Of a stretch of 64,000 nt of DNA, positions 50,485-60,168 are shown in pieces. The position numbers and the translations under genes are program-made. The notes beneath the pieces were generated by a model. It saw only the letters and a list, made by a program, of their open reading frames with translations, was not told the origin of the DNA and did not search any database. The DNA comes from Kibdelosporangium philippinense (GTDB taxonomy: Bacteria; Actinomycetota; Actinomycetes; Mycobacteriales; Pseudonocardiaceae). Within the stretch, counting starts at the first letter, position 1; each line of letters begins with the position of its first letter. Location of the stretch: contig NZ_JAJVCN010000002.1 of NCBI RefSeq assembly GCF_021390435.2, positions 2,170,001 through 2,234,000 of the forward strand. The letters are read 5' to 3'.

Positions 50485-53256
50485 TCATCCGCTGAGGCGA
50501 CCAAGATCGGCTGTCGCCGCGGCGATCAGGTCGGTGAGCCTAGCCCGTGCCTCATCGGTGATGAACATGTCCCGCTCATCGATCAGGTCCGACACGGTCT
50601 GCCACGCGGACAACGCCTCGTCGGTCTTGCCGAGGGCACGCAGTGCGTCGGCAAGCCGCCACGACGCGTCGGCGACGTGGTTGGGAGCGTCGGTCTCCTG
50701 GTAGATCTCCACCGCACGCCGCAGGCACTGGGCAGCCTGCTCGTGCTCCCGCATGAAGCTGTACACGCATCCCAGCATGTCCCAGCTCCCCCCGAGTGCG
50801 TGCCGGTCCGCGTTGCCCTCTTGGATGTCGATCGCCAGCCGGCCAAGCGGGATGGCCTCGTCGAACTCGCCGATCTCGGCAAGGGCCAGCGCCAGCAGCC
50901 CCGCCGTGGTTCCCTCGCCCTCGCGGTCGCCGTTCTGCCTGAACAGGGCCAGTGCTTTGCAGTGGTACTCGACCGCCTCATCGGACCGCTTGATCTCGGT
51001 GGCCACCCGTGCGTAGTTGCTGTACACGTAAGCCAGGGCAGCGGTGTCGCCGAGTTCGATGAGCAGGTGCTCGGTCTGCTTGAGGTGATCGAGTGACTGC
51101 TCGTACCGCTCAAGTTGGTAGTACGCGCCCGCGACCGCGCGGTGGGTGCGGGCCTGTGCCTGCTTGTCGCCCGCCCGGCGGGCCGCGTTCAGCCCGGTGG
51201 TCATCGTGGTCAGCCAGTCATGGGCGCGGCCTTGGCGGTGGTAGTGGTTCTGCAGAGTGAGAGCCAGGTACCAGGTGTACGGCAGGAAATCGTGCTCGGC
51301 GGCGGTGCGCGCGAGCTGTTCGATCGCGCGCTGTTCGGCCCGGAACCAGTTCTGTGCGGCGGTCTGGTCGGCGATGTGCACGACGGCCGCACCCGCGCGG
51401 GCAGGTGCCGGGGCGGCGATCACGTTCGGCATGCCCATCAACAGATAAGCCTGGTAGGACGTGTGCAGGTAGTAGTCGAGCAACCGGCCGAGTGCCTCTC
51501 GCCGCTCGTCATCGGAGTCGGCTTCGTCGCACAGTTCGCCCGCGTACGTCCGGATCAGGTCGTGTGCCCCGAATCGGCCGGGCTCCTGTTCGGTCAGGAA
51601 GCTCGTACGGGCCAACTCGTTGAGCAACGCGAGGGCCTGCGACACCGGCAGCCCGGCGATGCTTGCCGCGGCCTCGACGGATGTCGTGGGCCCTGAATGC
51701 ACCGACAGCAGCCGGAACAGCCTGGCCGCGTCCTGGCTCAGGATCCGGTACGACCACGAGAACGCGGTGTGCATGTCCAAGTCGTCGCCGCTCAGGCCGT
51801 GCAGTGTCCCTTTCGCCTGCTTGATCCTGGTCAGCACAGCGCTCAGCGGGAAGTGCGGGTAATCCACGGCACGAGCGGCCACGATCGCCAGCGCGAGCGG
51901 AAGACGCCCGCACAGCGCGATGATCTCCTCGACCGCCTCGGCCTGCGAGTCCACGCGGTCCTGGCCAAGACGCATCGCCAGTGTTTGCTTGGCCTCCGCC
52001 ATGGTCAGCGGGTGCAACGTGATCGCGTCGAACCCGGCCAGCCGGTTGCGACTCGTCACGACGGCAAGGCAACCGCGCGCGGCGGGCAGCAACGGCCGGA
52101 CGTCGTCCGCGTGCCGGGCGTTGTCGATCAGGACAAGCACCCGCCGGTCGGCCAACGCGGTGCGGTACAGCGCCGACTGGGCTTCGATGGACCCTGGTAT
52201 CTGGTTCGGCGGAATGCCGAGCCCGCCGAGGAATCCGCGCAACGCCTCGGCCGGAGTCAGCTGGGCGTGCCGGACGTCGAATCCGCGCATGTTGACGTAC
52301 AGCTGTCCGTCGGGGAATTCGTCGGCTATCGAGTGCGCCCAGTGCGCGGCCAGTGTGGTCTTGCCAGAGCCGGGCATCCCGTCGATCGCGACAACGCCAC
52401 GTGACCGCAGGCCGTCCAGCTCGTCCAGCTCGGTGCGCCGCCCGGCGAACGAACGCAGGTCCGATGGCAGCTGCGCGGGCCGGATTCCCGGTTTGACCGA
52501 AAGCCGTGCTTCCGGCTGTGGCGCGGACAACACGGCACGCTGTGCGCCTGTCAGTTCCGGTCCCGGAGCGACGCCTAGGTCGTCGGCCAGCTTGCGGCGG
52601 AAGGATTCGTAGGCCTTCAGCGCGGCCGTCTGGTTGCCTGCCGCGGCCAACGCCCGGACCAGCCGCGTCTGGATGGCCTCGTTGTACTCGTCCAGCCGCG
52701 CCATCTGGCGCAAGTCCGCGACGATGTCCGCGCCACACCCGATCTCCAGTGCCAGATCGGCGGCCGCGCACACCGTCCGGCAGCCATCGTGGTCCAGGTC
52801 AAGGAAGAGCGACTTCGTTCGGCTCGGAGCGGTCAGACCGTACGCGGCCGGGCCGTGCCAGAGCTGCAGAGCCGCCGCGTACGCCTGGAAAGCGTCCGCA
52901 CCGGCGAGTTCACGTGCCTTCGCGGTGAGGTCCCGGTATTCGGCCACATCGCACGATTCGGCCGTCACCGCGAGCCGGTACGAACCCGCTTGCCTGATCA
53001 ACCACGAACCCTGCGCCCGTGGCGGCAGGCCAGGTTCGAACAATCGCCGCAGCGCGCCAACGTACCGATGCACCACGTTGACCGCGCTGGCCGGCGGATC
53101 GTTCTCCCACAACAGGTCCACCAAGGTGTCCACACCGACCGGCCGTCCTTCGCGGACCAGCAGCACCGCGAGCAGCAGACGTTGCTGCGGCGGCCCAAGG
53201 TCGATCTCGGCTGCTTCGCGCCAGGCACGCAGCGGCCCGAGAACCGCGAATCTCAC
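50485..53256 (-). CDS. AfsR-like regulator 2 (tandem paralog)
   Basis: About 923 aa from GTG 53256, right after the CvnD-like stop; a longer frame to 53328 overlaps that gene. Same order as regulator 1: OmpR-like HTH and BTAD, Walker A 'AIDGMPGSGKTTLAAHWAHS', Walker B 'RVLVLIDNARH', 'LAVVTSRNRLAG', and TPRs ('ALAYVYSNYARVATEIKRSDEAVEYHCKAL' in parts). Many blocks are shared with regulator 1, e.g. 'LPLALAIVAARA' and 'LYVNMRGFD', so this is a tandem duplication that has diverged. It directly follows the conservon, which may feed it a signal. Confidence 0.92.
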   Translation of the reverse strand: MRFAVLGPLRAWREAAEIDLGPPQQRLLLAVLLVREGRPVGVDTLVDLLWENDPPASAVNVVHRYVGALRRLFEPGLPPRAQGSWLIRQAGSYRLAVTAESCDVAEYRDLTAKARELAGADAFQAYAAALQLWHGPAAYGLTAPSRTKSLFLDLDHDGCRTVCAAADLALEIGCGADIVADLRQMARLDEYNEAIQTRLVRALAAAGNQTAALKAYESFRRKLADDLGVAPGPELTGAQRAVLSAPQPEARLSVKPGIRPAQLPSDLRSFAGRRTELDELDGLRSRGVVAIDGMPGSGKTTLAAHWAHSIADEFPDGQLYVNMRGFDVRHAQLTPAEALRGFLGGLGIPPNQIPGSIEAQSALYRTALADRRVLVLIDNARHADDVRPLLPAARGCLAVVTSRNRLAGFDAITLHPLTMAEAKQTLAMRLGQDRVDSQAEAVEEIIALCGRLPLALAIVAARAVDYPHFPLSAVLTRIKQAKGTLHGLSGDDLDMHTAFSWSYRILSQDAARLFRLLSVHSGPTTSVEAAASIAGLPVSQALALLNELARTSFLTEQEPGRFGAHDLIRTYAGELCDEADSDDERREALGRLLDYYLHTSYQAYLLMGMPNVIAAPAPARAGAAVVHIADQTAAQNWFRAEQRAIEQLARTAAEHDFLPYTWYLALTLQNHYHRQGRAHDWLTTMTTGLNAARRAGDKQAQARTHRAVAGAYYQLERYEQSLDHLKQTEHLLIELGDTAALAYVYSNYARVATEIKRSDEAVEYHCKALALFRQNGDREGEGTTAGLLALALAEIGEFDEAIPLGRLAIDIQEGNADRHALGGSWDMLGCVYSFMREHEQAAQCLRRAVEIYQETDAPNHVADASWRLADALRALGKTDEALSAWQTVSDLIDERDMFITDEARARLTDLIAAATADLGRLSG

Positions 53257-53260
53257 CGGC

Positions 53261-53866
53261 TCAGGTCGCGGCAGTGCGAGCCTGTGCCCTGGAGAACGTG
53301 TTACGCAGCACCGCGAGCAGTGCGTCACGGACCGACAGCTTCTCGCGGGCGTCGAACGTCACCAGCGGCACTTCGTCCGACACGGCCAAGGCCCAGCGCA
53401 CGTCGTTGAGGTCGTGGTTGAGCATGCCGTCGAACTTGTTCACCGCCACGACGAACGGCACGCCGGCCTTCTCGAAGTAGTCGACCGCCGGGTAGCAGTC
53501 GTCGAGCCGACGCGTGTCCACGATGACCAGCGCGCCCAGCGCGCCGACCACCAGGTCGTGCCACATGAAACCGAACCGGTCCTGGCCGGGCGTGCCGAAC
53601 AGGTACAGCTTGACGTCCTCGTCGATGGTGATACAGCCGAAGTCCATCGCCACGGTTGTCGTCGTCTTCGACGGCACGTGCCCGGTCCGGTCGATCTCGG
53701 CGGCCGCCGAGGTCATCACGGCCTCGGTGCGCAGCGGCGGGATCTCGGAGATGGAGGCGACGGCGGTGGTCTTGCCGACACCGAAGCCACCGGCGATGAC
53801 GATCTTGACCGGTGTCGGCGGCTTGCGCGGGGCCGACATCGGTTCAGCGGATGGCTTCGAGTCCAC
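53261..53866 (-). CDS. cvnD: Conservon GTPase (CvnD-like)
   Basis: 201 aa. G motifs: P-loop 'IAGGFGVGKTTAVASIS', switch region 'TTTTVAMDFGCITI', 'LFGTPGQDRFGFMW' (DxxG replaced by TPGQ) and 'VAVNKFDG' (NKxD). MglA/Rop-like small GTPase encoded at the end of cvnABCD units, thought to act with CvnA-C in a membrane complex resembling eukaryotic G-protein signalling. It overlaps cvnC by 23 bp. Confidence 0.93.
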   Translation of the reverse strand: MDSKPSAEPMSAPRKPPTPVKIVIAGGFGVGKTTAVASISEIPPLRTEAVMTSAAAEIDRTGHVPSKTTTTVAMDFGCITIDEDVKLYLFGTPGQDRFGFMWHDLVVGALGALVIVDTRRLDDCYPAVDYFEKAGVPFVVAVNKFDGMLNHDLNDVRWALAVSDEVPLVTFDAREKLSVRDALLAVLRNTFSRAQARTAAT

Positions 53867-54206
53867 GGATGACCCTTTCGATCATGCGGAGGTCCTGCGG
53901 GGTTTCGGTTTCCGGCCGTCTGACGACGACGTAACCGAGGGCGGCGAGGTCGGCGACGAGCACCCTGGCGACGCCGATGTGCAGCTTGAGCATCGCGGCG
54001 ACCTCGGCGACCGACATCGTCTTGCGGCACAGCGCCAGGATGTCGCGCCGCTCGAACGTCAGGTTCTGTACCGAGGTGGCGCCAAGATTGCTGGTCATCA
54101 CCTGTGCTTCGATCTCAATGGTGTGATCGACGGGTTTGGTACGCCCAGAAGTCATCAAGTACGGGCGCAGCAAGGAAACGTCGGGATCGTCTCCTCTACC
54201 ACTCAT
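53844..54206 (-). CDS. cvnC: Conservon DUF742 protein (CvnC-like)
   Basis: 120 aa. 'DVSLLRPYLMTSGRT', 'IEIEAQVMTSN', 'LTFERRDILALCRKTMSVAEVAAMLKLHIGVARVLVADLAALGYVVV' in parts: the DUF742 winged-helix-like pattern. The partner of CvnB and CvnD. It sits 15 bp downstream of cvnB. Confidence 0.93.
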   Translation of the reverse strand: MSGRGDDPDVSLLRPYLMTSGRTKPVDHTIEIEAQVMTSNLGATSVQNLTFERRDILALCRKTMSVAEVAAMLKLHIGVARVLVADLAALGYVVVRRPETETPQDLRMIERVIRGLEAIR

Positions 54207-54221
54207 GCCTTCCTACCTCCC

Positions 54222-54653
54222 CTAAGCGCCGACGGAGTTCTTGAGTTCCTCGATCAACTGCGGTGTCAGGACAGCGCTGGCCCGATTGGCGAACATTGCC
54301 ATCTCGTAGGCGATCGTGCCAAGACTCGCTTGTTTCGTGGCGAGAACTCCCAGCGAACAGCCGATGCTGATCGTGCAGACGAGCAGGTAGCCGCGCTCCA
54401 GCTCGATGATGATCTTGTCGGGCTGGCCGAGCGGGTGGGTGTCGGACACTCCGTTGGCAAGGCCGAGCATCGCCGACGAGATCGCCGCGAGCCGGTCGGC
54501 GTTCTGCCGTGCCAGGTCAGAGGACATCGCGATCAGCAGGCCGTCGGCGGAAACCGCGATCGCGGCGATCGCTCCGGCGGTGCCCTGTGCGAAGCGGCTC
54601 ACGAGCCAGTTGAAGTTCTGGGCCTCGGTGCTGACTCCGGGGGGCGTGATCAT
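54222..54653 (-). CDS. cvnB: Conservon roadblock/LC7 protein (CvnB-like)
   Basis: 143 aa. Roadblock fold: 'FNWLVSRFAQGTAGAIAAIAVSADGLLIAMSS' (in parts), 'AAISSAMLGLANGVSD', 'IIIELERGYLLVCTISIGCSLGVLATKQASLGTIAYEMAMF' in parts. Such proteins act as GTPase activators for MglA-type GTPases. Start overlaps cvnA stop by four bases. Confidence 0.93.
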   Translation of the reverse strand: MITPPGVSTEAQNFNWLVSRFAQGTAGAIAAIAVSADGLLIAMSSDLARQNADRLAAISSAMLGLANGVSDTHPLGQPDKIIIELERGYLLVCTISIGCSLGVLATKQASLGTIAYEMAMFANRASAVLTPQLIEELKNSVGA

Positions 54654-57373
54654 GTGGTGCTCTCTTTCATGGGATCAGTGTCAACGGGTTCCTCCCGTAC
54701 TCCGGCACGGGCCAGACCACTGGAGAACGCGTCAAGCGACGCTTTCTCGGCTTCCGGATCACGTGCCTTGTACTTCGGCTTGGCCCGTAAGGGAGGGGCA
54801 CTCGTCGTCTTCATCGTGCGCAACCCTGGGGCGAGGTTGGCACCCGGCACTCGTCGGCTGAGCCCGTCGCGTATCAGCGGCTGTGCTGATGGGGCCTGGG
54901 CCGGTGGAGGCTGGGCGGTGGAGGCCGCCATGGCAGGCTCCGGGGTGGCCGGGGCGACCGCTGCCTTGGCGAAAGCTTCCTGGAACCCGTCCATGGCCGC
55001 ACGGGCCGCTGCCGGGTCGTGCTGTGCGTGCCGGGCCGCGACCGGCTCCGGCTTCGCCACCGGCGCCGTGACCACGGTCGGCGGCGTCTTCGGGACGGTC
55101 GCGCCGCCGGGGATCTGCGCTCCGGCGACCCGTCGCTTGAACCCGCCACGGGTCTCGGGCTCGCCAGCAGGCGCGGCCGCGACTGGCTGAGGTTCAGCGA
55201 CTGGTGGGGGAGCGGGTGCCGCGACGGGTGCCGCGACTGGTGGCTGTGAGACCGCCGCCGGGGCTGGTTCGAAGTCGCCGGAGAAGTCACCTTCCGGGAA
55301 CCACGAGAACCCGGTGTCGTGCAGAGCCGGTGGGATCCGCATCTCCGGCACGCTCGGCACCTCGAGCCGGGCACGCGCCGCGCCCTGGTGTGCCGCGACC
55401 GCCGCCGACTGCTGTGCCACCGCAGGAGCTGCCGGGGCAGCGGGCTGCGGCGGTGGAGCGGCCGGGGTCGGACGCGAGAACAGCGCGGACGGGATGGCCA
55501 CCCGCGCGGTCACACCGCCGCCATGGGTCGGGATCAGGTCGACGGCCAGCGAGTGCCGCCGCGCGAGCCGACCGACCACGAACAGGCCGAGCACACTCGT
55601 CGGGGCGACGTCGAGGCGTTCACGGTCGACCAGACGGCGGTTCTCCTCGGCCATCTGTGGCGGCTTCATGCCGATGCCGTGGTCCACGATGCTGATCACG
55701 CACGCGCCCTCGTTGGTGAACGACGCGTTGACCTCGACGGTCGAGTCCGGCGGGGAGAACGACGTCGCGTTCTCCAACAGCTCGGCGAACACCAGCACGA
55801 GGTCGGCGCCGAGCGAGGACGCACAGGTGACCTCGTGCGTGTCACCGATGTGAACTCGCTGGTAGTCCTCGATCTCGGCCAGTGCCGAGCGCATCGCGTT
55901 GGACAGCAGCATCGGCCCGGCCAGCCCGGTGTCGGTCCGGGTACCGGCGACCACGAGCAGGTTGTCGGCGCTGCGGCGCAGGCGGGTGGACAGGTGGTCG
56001 AGCTGGTAGAGCCGTTCCAGCAGACGGGAATCCTGCTCGTTGCGTTCCAGCTCGTCGACCAGTGCCAGCTGGCGGCCCACCAGGTTCTGCGTGCGCTGTG
56101 CGACGTTGGCGAACATCAGACTGACGTTGTGCCGGGTGATGGCCTGCCGTTCGACCAGCCGCGCGGCGGTCGACTGCACGCGGTTGAACGCCACCGCGAG
56201 CTGGCCGATCTCGTCGCTTGTCGAGACCTTGATCTCGGTCAGCCGTGGTCTTTGTGCCTGTGCGGTTTCGGTGTCGCTCACTCGGACCAGTTCGGACTCG
56301 GCGAGCTCGGCGACGTTCGATGCCGCGTCGGTCAGCTGTTTCAGCGGCGACGCGATCGCGCGACTCACGATCACGGTCAGGAACGCGACCAGCGCGATCA
56401 GCGCGGCGGCGCCACCACCGACGAGCCACGCGATGGTCTGCGCGCTGTCGGCACGTTCCGACGCGGCGTCGGTCAGCTGGCTCGTCACGCGGTCCTGGAC
56501 CGTACGGCGCAGACCGGACTGCGCCCCCACGGTTGTCAGCGCGTCGTTGGCGAACGCCTCGATGGCGACGGGGTTGCGTGGCGTTTCCGGAGGCAGCCGC
56601 GCGGCGAGGCCTTCCACGGCCGTCGCGGGGTCGCCTTCCGCCACCTGCACGACCAAGGTGGCGTGCTCGGCGTCGGCCTGTTGGACGAAGCGTTCGGTGA
56701 ACATCTTGGCCTGCTGGGTCGCGTCTTCCAGCAGGACTTCACCGGTGGTCCGGTTGAGCGCGGTCGCGATCAACGCCATACCGCGCAGCTCGCCCCATTC
56801 GTTGGCGCGCAACAGCGCCTCGAGAGCGGTCAGCTGCCGGGTGCCCTCGGCGTCACTGGTCACCTGCGGCACGAGCCGCAGCGAGTCGATGACCGCCTCG
56901 ACGATCGCGTGGTACGTACGAGCCACGCTGTCAGCGGAAATACCGCGGCGCAGCGCGCCTTGCCGAAGCTCGTTCAGCGAGCCGATTCGTACGAGCGCGG
57001 ACGCGAGCTCGTCGGACATCTCGTCGCCAAGTGAGGTACGAACCTGCCCGACGGTCTCGTCGACCTTGCGCTGCTGGCGTTCCATCACCCCGCTGTCGGA
57101 GTTCGGCGAGGCCAGGTACGCGGCGGTGAGCAGCCGCTCCCGCTGTAGTTCCCAGACAAGGCCGCCGACTTCCCGCGTGTAGCGGGCCGCGTCGGCTGTC
57201 TGTCCCGCCGACGCGGCGCTGTTGGCCTGGACGATGACGAACGGCGTCGCGACCAAAAGCACCGCTGCCAGCGGCAGCAGGAGGAGCAGGTTCAGCTTGC
57301 CCCTGATGCCGAGCCTGCCGAGCAGTGTGGTGTTGTTCGCTTCCCGTCCCGGCGGTCTCTTCAGGTGCTTCAT
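54650..57373 (-). CDS. cvnA: Conservon sensor kinase-like protein (CvnA-like)
   Basis: 907 aa from ATG 57373 with GGAGGAGG four bases upstream. Transmembrane helix about 28-50, an extracytoplasmic nitrate-sensor-like helical domain, second helix about 318-340, HAMP, then a helical region ('RHNVSLMFANVAQRTQNLVGRQLALVDELE' in parts) in place of a classic H-box, and a HATPase domain ('LVFAELLENATSFSPPDS', 'IVDHGIGMKPPQM', 'LGLFVVGRLARRH'). A long Pro/Ala-rich C-terminal tail (about 610-907) is typical. It starts the cvnABCD operon, with the AfsR-like gene following. Confidence 0.93.
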   Translation of the reverse strand: MKHLKRPPGREANNTTLLGRLGIRGKLNLLLLLPLAAVLLVATPFVIVQANSAASAGQTADAARYTREVGGLVWELQRERLLTAAYLASPNSDSGVMERQQRKVDETVGQVRTSLGDEMSDELASALVRIGSLNELRQGALRRGISADSVARTYHAIVEAVIDSLRLVPQVTSDAEGTRQLTALEALLRANEWGELRGMALIATALNRTTGEVLLEDATQQAKMFTERFVQQADAEHATLVVQVAEGDPATAVEGLAARLPPETPRNPVAIEAFANDALTTVGAQSGLRRTVQDRVTSQLTDAASERADSAQTIAWLVGGGAAALIALVAFLTVIVSRAIASPLKQLTDAASNVAELAESELVRVSDTETAQAQRPRLTEIKVSTSDEIGQLAVAFNRVQSTAARLVERQAITRHNVSLMFANVAQRTQNLVGRQLALVDELERNEQDSRLLERLYQLDHLSTRLRRSADNLLVVAGTRTDTGLAGPMLLSNAMRSALAEIEDYQRVHIGDTHEVTCASSLGADLVLVFAELLENATSFSPPDSTVEVNASFTNEGACVISIVDHGIGMKPPQMAEENRRLVDRERLDVAPTSVLGLFVVGRLARRHSLAVDLIPTHGGGVTARVAIPSALFSRPTPAAPPPQPAAPAAPAVAQQSAAVAAHQGAARARLEVPSVPEMRIPPALHDTGFSWFPEGDFSGDFEPAPAAVSQPPVAAPVAAPAPPPVAEPQPVAAAPAGEPETRGGFKRRVAGAQIPGGATVPKTPPTVVTAPVAKPEPVAARHAQHDPAAARAAMDGFQEAFAKAAVAPATPEPAMAASTAQPPPAQAPSAQPLIRDGLSRRVPGANLAPGLRTMKTTSAPPLRAKPKYKARDPEAEKASLDAFSSGLARAGVREEPVDTDPMKESTT

Positions 57374-57404
57374 GCCACCTCCTCCTGCATCTTCTCGCGC
57401 GGCC

Positions 57405-58214
57405 TCAGCCGGCTTTGTTGTGCTGTGCGCGAACGAGATCTTCGATCCTCGCCCGCAGAGCGAGGAACTCGGGGGTGCGTTTGATGCCGAGTTTCCGGGT
57501 TGTGGGAAGGTCGACGGTGATGTCCGCCGCGACCCGGCCAGGGCTGGACTCGAGCACGACCACCCGCTGGCCGAGGAACACGGCCTCCTCGACATCGTGC
57601 GTGACCATCACGACCGTTGTGCCGGTGTCCTGCCAGACCTGGCGGATCAGCACCTGCATGTCCTCCTTGGTCTGCACGTCCAACGCGCCGAACGGCTCGT
57701 CGAGCAGCAGCACCTCCGGTTCACACGCCAGTGCCCGCGCGATCGCCACACGTTGCTGCTGACCGCCGGAAAGTTGCCGTGGCAACGACTTCCGCAGTTT
57801 CGACAACCCCGTCTCGGCGAGGTACCAGTCGACCCGCTTGGCCCGTTCGGCTGAACTCACCGGCAGCAGCTCTAGTCCAAAAGCGACATTTCGCTCCACC
57901 GTTCGCCAAGGGTAGAGGCTGCCGGCCTGCGGGACCAGACCCCGGTCCGGCCCAGGGCCGGTGACCGGTGCGCCGTCGAGCAGGATCTGGCCCGCTGACG
58001 GCACATCGAGACCGGCGACCAACGACAGCAGCGTCGACTTGCCCGACCCGCTCGCCCCGCAGACGCAGAGGAAATCCCCGCGCGAGACGCGCAGATCGAT
58101 GCCGTCGAGTGCCTGCACCTCACGCCCGCGAACATCGAAACGCTTGGCAACGCCTTGGATCTCAAGCAAAGCTGTGCTGATTCTCGATCCTGCGAGCAGA
58201 TCTTCGGCAGTCAC
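57405..58214 (-). CDS. ABC transporter ATPase, sulfonate/nitrate/taurine type
   Basis: 269 aa from GTG 58214 (GTGA overlap with the permease stop). Walker A 'CGASGSGKSTLLSLVAGLD', Q-loop 'LVPQAGSLYPWRTVERNVAFGLEL' (in parts), signature 'LSGGQQQRVAIARAL', Walker B 'VLLLDEPFGALD', His switch 'VMVTHDVEEAVFLG'. Member of the SsuB/TauB/NrtD group that powers uptake of sulfonates, nitrate, or pyrimidine precursors. Confidence 0.93.
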   Translation of the reverse strand: MTAEDLLAGSRISTALLEIQGVAKRFDVRGREVQALDGIDLRVSRGDFLCVCGASGSGKSTLLSLVAGLDVPSAGQILLDGAPVTGPGPDRGLVPQAGSLYPWRTVERNVAFGLELLPVSSAERAKRVDWYLAETGLSKLRKSLPRQLSGGQQQRVAIARALACEPEVLLLDEPFGALDVQTKEDMQVLIRQVWQDTGTTVVMVTHDVEEAVFLGQRVVVLESSPGRVAADITVDLPTTRKLGIKRTPEFLALRARIEDLVRAQHNKAG

Positions 58215-59161
58215 GCCACCCACCGTCCAACGCGGTTGCGCAGCAGGCGCAACGCCACATCGATGATCACGCCACAGATTCCGATCAGGATCAGGATCGC
58301 GAAGATCTGGTCGGTCTCGAGGAACCGTTGCGACTGCATGATCCTGCGGCCCAAACCGGTCGTGGACACGACAACTTCGGCGACCACGACAAGGTTCCAC
58401 GCCGCCGCGATGTTGACCCGCACGGCGTCGATGATGCCGGGGACCGAGTGCGGGATGATCACCTTGCGGAGGATCTCGTTGCGCCGGGCGCCAAGCGTGT
58501 ACGACACGTTGATCAGCTGGCGCGGCACGGATCGAACCACATCGGCGGTCATGAACGTGTTGAAGAAGACCGTACCGAGGAACAGGACCGCGATCTTGGG
58601 CTCTTCACCGACACCCAGCCAGATCATCATCAGCGGGATGAACGCGCTCGCCGGCAGGTACCGCATCATGCTCAGGAACGGTTCGAACAACGCATTGCCC
58701 GCCGCGAACGTGCCCATCACGATGCCGATCGGCACCGAGACGAGCACGGCGAGCCCGAACCCGGTCAGGATGCGCTGCACGGTCGCCCACAGGTCGGTGA
58801 GCAACTGGCCGTTCTGGGCCATCTCCAGTCCGGCCTGGAAAGTCGCCACCGGCCCAGGCAGGAAGGTCTCCGGGACCACCTGGGTCGCGCTCAGCACGAC
58901 CCAGGCGAACAACGGAATGGCGAACGACAGCACCAACAGCGTCAGCCGTGCCTTCGCCGTGACCGGCTTGCGGATGCTCAACAACGCCGACGGTGGTTTC
59001 GGCCTTGACCGCACCGGAAGTGCGGGCCATTCCTTGTGTTCCGGCCGTGGCGCGGTGGTGACCGTCGCCGCGGCCCGGCTTGCCCGCTCGGCTTCGAGGA
59101 AGCGTTGCGCGGCCGCTGCCTGCTCGTCGACCGACGAACCCGGAGTCACTCCCGGTTTCAC
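58211..59161 (-). CDS. ABC transporter permease, SsuC/TauC type
   Basis: 316 aa with a hydrophilic N-terminal 70 residues and about six helices ('LTLLVLSFAIPLFAWVVLSA' first). The ABC-contact loop is 'SYTLGARRNEILRKVIIPHSVPGIIDAVRVNIAAAWNLVVVAEVV' in parts. It overlaps the ATPase by four bases and the binding-protein stop by four bases, so the three genes form one operon. Confidence 0.93.
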   Translation of the reverse strand: MKPGVTPGSSVDEQAAAAQRFLEAERASRAAATVTTAPRPEHKEWPALPVRSRPKPPSALLSIRKPVTAKARLTLLVLSFAIPLFAWVVLSATQVVPETFLPGPVATFQAGLEMAQNGQLLTDLWATVQRILTGFGLAVLVSVPIGIVMGTFAAGNALFEPFLSMMRYLPASAFIPLMMIWLGVGEEPKIAVLFLGTVFFNTFMTADVVRSVPRQLINVSYTLGARRNEILRKVIIPHSVPGIIDAVRVNIAAAWNLVVVAEVVVSTTGLGRRIMQSQRFLETDQIFAILILIGICGVIIDVALRLLRNRVGRWVA

Positions 59162-60168
59162 TGCGGCACCGCTTTGATGAAGGTGTCGTTGAACAGACCG
59201 TCAAGGTTCGGGGGGTTCTTCGCCAAACCCGTGCTCAGCAAGAAGTCCGATGCCAGGCGGGCCTGGTGGTTCAGGTGCTGCGGAGTGGTGCCAGGGGTGA
59301 ACGCGTCGACGTTCTGCTGGCGGGTGAAGATCGTCGTGCCCGAGTCGTAGGCCTTGTACTCGTCGGTGGTCACCGCGTTGCGCTTGGCCATGATGTCGAC
59401 CGCGGGGTCGCGGTTCTCCTTGATCCACGCCAGCGTGTCGAACCAGGTGTTCACGATGCCCTGCACGAGCTGTGGACGGTCACGCACCACATCGGCCTTG
59501 AACACGAGGTGGTCCGGGATGGCGCCGGGGAACTCGGCGGACGTGGCGATCGCGCGGCTGCCCGGGCGCTCAAGCGCCTTCGTGGTGAACGGAGCGAACG
59601 CGCCGACGGCATCGACCCGGCCGGCGGCGAACGCGGCGACAGCCGCATCGGTCGGCATCGGAACCAACTCGATGTCCTTCGCCGTCATTTTCGCCTCGGC
59701 GAGGGCGAGCAGCAGCAGGTAGTGATCGACCGTACCTTCTTCGACCGCGACCTTCTTGCCCCGCAGATCACCGACGCCCGCGATGCCCTCCCGGGCGATG
59801 ATCTTGTCGTTGCCGGTCGAGTTGTCGTTCACCAGCACGACGGTCTGCTTGGCGCCACCGCTCACCGACATCAAGGTGTCGTTGAGAGTTTGACTGTTCG
59901 CGTCGACCGCGCCGGTCGCCAGCGCGTTGAGGCTGTCGGTGTAGACGTCGAACCACTTCAGTTCGACCTCGACGTTGTTCTTCGCGAACAGGTTCTGTTC
60001 CTGTGCGACCTGCCAGACGTTCCAGCCTGGCCAGGCCGAGAAACCGATGGTGATCTTGCCGCCTGCCGACGCGTCGGAGCTGCTGCAGGCGGAAAGGCCT
60101 GCCACACCGAGCATTCCGACGGCACACAGGACCGCGGTGAGTAGACGGGTAAGGGGACGGGATCGCAC
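59158..60168 (-). CDS. ABC transporter substrate-binding lipoprotein, SsuA/TauA type
   Basis: 336 aa from GTG 60168 (GGAG six bases upstream). Signal with lipobox 'GLSAC' (Cys about residue 28). Periplasmic-binding fold: 'ITIGFSAWPGWNVWQVAQEQNLFAKNNVEVELKWF' in parts, 'ALATGAVDANSQTLNDTL', 'VNDNSTGNDKIIAREG', 'GKKVAVEEGTVDHYLLLLAL', 'FAAGRVDAVGAFAPFTTKAL'. Ligand is likely a sulfonate, nitrate-like anion or an amino-sugar/riboflavin-type precursor; it cannot be set from sequence alone. Confidence 0.92.
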   Translation of the reverse strand: MRSRPLTRLLTAVLCAVGMLGVAGLSACSSSDASAGGKITIGFSAWPGWNVWQVAQEQNLFAKNNVEVELKWFDVYTDSLNALATGAVDANSQTLNDTLMSVSGGAKQTVVLVNDNSTGNDKIIAREGIAGVGDLRGKKVAVEEGTVDHYLLLLALAEAKMTAKDIELVPMPTDAAVAAFAAGRVDAVGAFAPFTTKALERPGSRAIATSAEFPGAIPDHLVFKADVVRDRPQLVQGIVNTWFDTLAWIKENRDPAVDIMAKRNAVTTDEYKAYDSGTTIFTRQQNVDAFTPGTTPQHLNHQARLASDFLLSTGLAKNPPNLDGLFNDTFIKAVPQ

